Shown piece by piece: positions 61,567 through 64,000 of a stretch of 64,000 nucleotides of DNA (its first letter is position 1; each line of letters opens with the position of its first letter). The position numbers were made by a program, and so were the translations under genes. The stretch spans positions 217,582 to 281,581 of the forward strand of contig CALUTI010000001.1 in the NCBI GenBank assembly GCA_944323695.1, written 5' to 3'. Source of the stretch: Candidatus Gastranaerophilales bacterium (GTDB lineage: Bacteria; Cyanobacteriota; Vampirovibrionia; Gastranaerophilales; Gastranaerophilaceae). The notes beneath the pieces are model-generated. The model was not told the DNA's origin. It was given only the letters and a program-made list of their open reading frames with translations, and searched no databases.

Positions 61567-62052
61567 CTGCCAAAGGCAGGATAATACATTGTCTTTACAG
61601 AAAAACTATTATGGGAACCTTTGTTCACTTTTTCTTTTCTTGTTTGCTCGCGTTAAACGGGACTGCAACGCCGTCGCCTGCGCGCCGCCGTTTCGCCCTC
61701 TGCTCGCAATCCGCTTTGTTGCGATGCAAAAAGAAAAAGTGAACCGAAAAAGAAAAACACGCTGATTATACTTGCAATCCTTCGGATTGCTCAAGCCCTG
61801 ACCGGCGCACATCCGTGCCGTTGCAAGCTGACGCTTGCAATCTTTCACCGCGCCTATAATCACGGCGCGGAGCCGGCATAGCCGGCTTTAACGGGGTGGC
61901 AGGGGTGTCCCCTGCGCACTCGGTCATTTCAATCGCGTGTTTCTCTTTCTTTTGTAAGCGTTTTCTTTCTCTTTGCTTCGCAACAAAGAGAAAGAAAATG
62001 CTGATAGGTTCCCATAATAGTTTTTATGTAAAAGATCTACTGCCTTTGGCAG
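61567..62052. mobile_element. GC-rich hairpin element with terminal inverted repeats, MITE-like
   Basis: The stretch between leuS and sdaAA has no convincing gene. Its ends are inverted copies: CTGCC-AAA-GGCAG (61567-61579) against 62040-62052, and 61592-61620 against 62006-62035 (TCTTTACA..AAACTATTATGGGAACCT, about 28 of 30 bases). Between them are many local hairpins: GTTCACTTTTTCTT with its complement, GCAATCC-TTC-GGATTGC, TTGCAAG...CTTGCAA, CGCGCC...GGCGCG, AGCCGG-CATA-CCGGCT, CAGGGG-TG-TCCCCTG, CTTTCTCTTTG...CAAAGAGAAAG. The inside is much richer in G and C than flanking genes. It could be a non-autonomous mobile element or a large structured RNA; no transposase is present. Confidence 0.55.
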
Positions 62053-62058
62053 TTTTAT

Positions 62059-62940
62059 TTAACTAAACAATCTTTTTTGCAAATCAAGAGCGGTTTTAGT
62101 ACGTGCCAAGCCGCCCAATGAGCTTTCTTTTAACGCAGGAGACATAAGTTGTCCGGTCTGATCCATAGCATCAACGACTTCATCCACGGGGATTTTAGAT
62201 TCCACACCTGACATTGCAAGCTCGCTTGCTGTCATTGCAATAATTGCCATAAAAGGATTACGTTTTACGCAAGGGACTTCAACAAGCCCGCAAACAGGGT
62301 CGCAAGTTAAACCTAAAATATTTTTCAAAGCAAGTGCAACGGCATTAAGAACCTGTTTCGGAGGTCCGCCCAACAACTGGGTTACAGCACCCGCAGCCAT
62401 AGCTGCAGCGGCACCGCATTCAGCCTGACAACCGGCAACAGCACCTGCTAATGAAACTTTTGCGGAAATTATTCTTCCGATTTCCCCCGCTGTAATGAGT
62501 GCGTTAACCTGTCTTTCTTCTGATATATTAAAATCTTCGGCAACAGCAATAATTACAGACGGCACAATTCCGCAGGAACCCGCAGTTGGGCAGGCAACAA
62601 TTTTTCCCATTCTTATATTTTCTTCACTTGTAGCAAGTGCGTATGTCAAAATCTTTTCGAAAGTTTTTCCAAAAACAGCCGGACGCTCGGCAAAACGTTT
62701 TTGCAGCTTGTCGCAGTCATTTCCGCACATTCCGCTCATTGACAATTCCGTTGATTGAAGCCCTGTTCTGATTGCTTCTTTCATTGCCAAAAGACTTTCT
62801 GTGGCGCATTTCCTAACCTTATTTACAGGAACCTCGCACCACTCTGATTCATAAGCCTGCGCAATCTGCCAAATACGTTTTCCTCTGGCAGTACATGCTT
62901 CTAACAACTGTTCAAATGTATTTATACCTTTTGTTTCCAT
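62059..62940 (-). CDS. sdaAA: L-serine dehydratase, iron-sulfur type, alpha subunit
   Basis: 293 residues. Cys for the [4Fe-4S] cluster in CPTAGSCGIVP, GCQAECG and LTCDPVCGLVEVPC. With the beta subunit it converts serine to pyruvate and ammonia. The stop is 3 bases before... the beta gene ends 4 bases upstream of its ATG (62944), so they form one operon. Typical length for the split type. Confidence 0.96.
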   Translation of the reverse strand: METKGINTFEQLLEACTARGKRIWQIAQAYESEWCEVPVNKVRKCATESLLAMKEAIRTGLQSTELSMSGMCGNDCDKLQKRFAERPAVFGKTFEKILTYALATSEENIRMGKIVACPTAGSCGIVPSVIIAVAEDFNISEERQVNALITAGEIGRIISAKVSLAGAVAGCQAECGAAAAMAAGAVTQLLGGPPKQVLNAVALALKNILGLTCDPVCGLVEVPCVKRNPFMAIIAMTASELAMSGVESKIPVDEVVDAMDQTGQLMSPALKESSLGGLARTKTALDLQKRLFS

Positions 62941-62943
62941 TTT

Positions 62944-63612
62944 TTAGTCATCCAATTTCTTTATGTAACTTACAAAATGCACCCGGTCAATCTTTTTCAC
63001 GGCATCCACAACATCATTATCCAAATCGCCGTCAATACAAATACACATAGATGCTTCTTCACCTTTTGCATATCTGTCACAGTGAAGTGAGGCAATATTA
63101 ATATTTTTAGCCTGAATTAACGATGTAACCCTTGAAATCATCCCGGGGATATCATCATACACAATCATCAAGGTATTGTATTTCCCGCTGAGTTTTACTG
63201 AAAAACCGTCAATTGTTCTTACAACAACCTCTCCGGCGCCGACAGATTCACCGTAAATATCCATAGTCCTGCCGTTTTCAAACACAAAATCAACGGAATT
63301 CGGATGTTTTTTAAAATCCTCATAGTATTCAAACTTGTATTCAATATTTTTTGAAATTTCATCATCAAAAATATTTTTTATCCGTCTGTCATCAACCGGC
63401 AAGCCCAAAATTCCGGCAAGAAGTCCTTTTTCCGTGCCATGCCCTTTTCCTGTCTGAGCGTATGAATTAAAAAGCTTGAACGTAACTTTTTTCGGCACTC
63501 CGCCGTAAATATTTTTTGCCAGAAGCCCGAGTCTCACGGCACCTGCCGTATGTGAGCTGGAGGGACCAATCATTATCGGCGATATAATATCAAAAATTGC
63601 TGTCTGTTTCAT
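62944..63612 (-). CDS. sdaAB: L-serine dehydratase, iron-sulfur type, beta subunit
   Basis: 222 residues from ATG 63612, with GGAG 6 bases before it; an in-frame start at 63624 lacks this. IGPSSSHTAGAVRLG is the substrate-domain signature, and the C-terminal ~75 residues are an ACT domain (NTLMIVYDDIPGMISRVTSLI). It pairs with sdaAA to deaminate serine. Confidence 0.95.
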   Translation of the reverse strand: MKQTAIFDIISPIMIGPSSSHTAGAVRLGLLAKNIYGGVPKKVTFKLFNSYAQTGKGHGTEKGLLAGILGLPVDDRRIKNIFDDEISKNIEYKFEYYEDFKKHPNSVDFVFENGRTMDIYGESVGAGEVVVRTIDGFSVKLSGKYNTLMIVYDDIPGMISRVTSLIQAKNINIASLHCDRYAKGEEASMCICIDGDLDNDVVDAVKKIDRVHFVSYIKKLDD

Positions 63613-63749
63613 GCTAATCTCCAACTATAATTATATCATTAAAATATATTAATAAAAAATGTAAAATTTTTATTAAAATTAAGCAATTCTTCAAAAAAAT
63701 ATGTTTTTATATAAATGTGTAGTTTATTTTTTGTGTGTAAGGAGTATTG

Positions 63750-63893
63750 ATGTTTAGCCCTGAATTTATGAAATATTTGATTAATTATCAGAAAAACGAT
63801 TTTAAACCCGAAGAATCAACAAAAAAAGAAATACATTTTGACTCCAAAAAGGGCGGCCGTCTTGCTGAAATTATCTTGACGGTTAATAAATAA
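63750..63893 (+). CDS. 47-residue small protein
   Basis: A short ORF with AAGGAG 5 bases before its ATG, MFSPEFMKYLINYQKNDFKP...GGRLAEIILTVNK. It is rich in Lys and ends cleanly. It is divergent from sdaAB. I cannot name it; the binding site makes it plausible. Confidence 0.5.
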   Translation: MFSPEFMKYLINYQKNDFKPEESTKKEIHFDSKKGGRLAEIILTVNK

Positions 63894-63907
63894 TGCCTTG
63901 ACAAAAA

Positions 63908-64000
63908 ATGTTAATGCAGAATTTAATAAATGTTCAAAATGAATACTGGGGAGGCTTTGGCTCTGGTAACAATGCCTATCAAACAGAATTTTATAAAGCT
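63908..64000 (+). CDS. partial ORF running off the window
   Basis: From ATG 63908 (or 63914) the frame stays open to the last base: MLMQNLINVQNEYWGGFGSG and 11 more residues. No clear ribosome binding site. It may be the start of a lineage-specific protein. Confidence 0.4.
   Translation, partial: MLMQNLINVQNEYWGGFGSGNNAYQTEFYKA

Noticed and set aside
61609..61863. 84-codon ORF on the minus strand within the hairpin element
   Set aside because: It only spans the GC-rich repeats, has no ribosome binding site and low-complexity Arg/Thr/Ala content.
1..64000. tRNA, rRNA or other known RNA genes
   Set aside because: I found no cloverleaf or rRNA-like stretch in the intergenic regions by reading; a covariance-model search would be needed to exclude small RNAs.

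Overview
The window looks like a chromosomal piece of a gut Melainabacteria/Vampirovibrionia genome (order Gastranaerophilales, the non-photosynthetic sister group of Cyanobacteria). The evidence is an AT-rich genome, several prepilins with the FTLAEVLITLGIIGVVAA(M/L)TIPTL-type start common in that group, a Ycf23/DUF561 protein otherwise typical of cyanobacteria and plastids, anaerobe-type metabolism (NfnA-like flavoprotein, EtfBA, Rex, iron-sulfur serine dehydratase) and no photosynthesis genes. The assignment is inference from gene content; no database search was possible.

Layout. 1-2616: operon of a partial NfnA/SudB-like flavoprotein, a 60-residue Cys protein, etfB and etfA. 2664-4333: prepilin A and a repeat-filled intergenic stretch. 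4334-13187: purA, M16 peptidase, gap, radA, a secreted protein and a BlaI-type repressor pair. 13271-15549: secreted protein and prepilin B. 15646-21057: small proteins, B12-binding radical SAM protein, RNase E/G and a pilin-like mini-protein. 21043-29271: PanE-like reductase, HD-GYP protein, alanine symporter, uracil-DNA glycosylase and a block of lineage-specific proteins including two CX5R phosphatase-like paralogues. 29341-37427: RelA/SpoT, a histidine kinase, a response regulator joined to a degenerate PilB/GspE-like ATPase, MlaE permease and a trypsin-like protease. 37539-40977: Ycf23, prepilin C and a glycosyltransferase. 40974-47581: murC-murB-ddl-ftsQ-nadE-folC. 47790-54249: coaX, rex, prepilin D, pdxJ, murT and YtxH/DUF948 envelope proteins. 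54323-58698: lspA-rluD operon and a frameshifted prepilin/NTAIG-repeat/S74-chaperone gene. 59052-64000: leuS, a hairpin-rich element bordered by inverted repeats, sdaAA/sdaAB and two small ORFs.

Most unusual signal. Three prepilin genes (A, B, C) carry a run of 9 or 10 G/C inside the first codons, just after a good ribosome binding site. In all three, lengths of 7 or 10 join the start codon to the pilin frame. C has 10 (in frame); A and B have 9 (out of frame). This looks like slipped-strand phase variation of pilins. Prepilin A also ends in a domain whose codon pattern resembles the variable region of a diversity-generating retroelement target, and the prepilin B leader is built from intergenic repeat sequence. 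With prepilin D, the pilin/S74 fusion and a degenerate PilB-like protein under a response regulator, the window suggests a variable surface-fibre repertoire.
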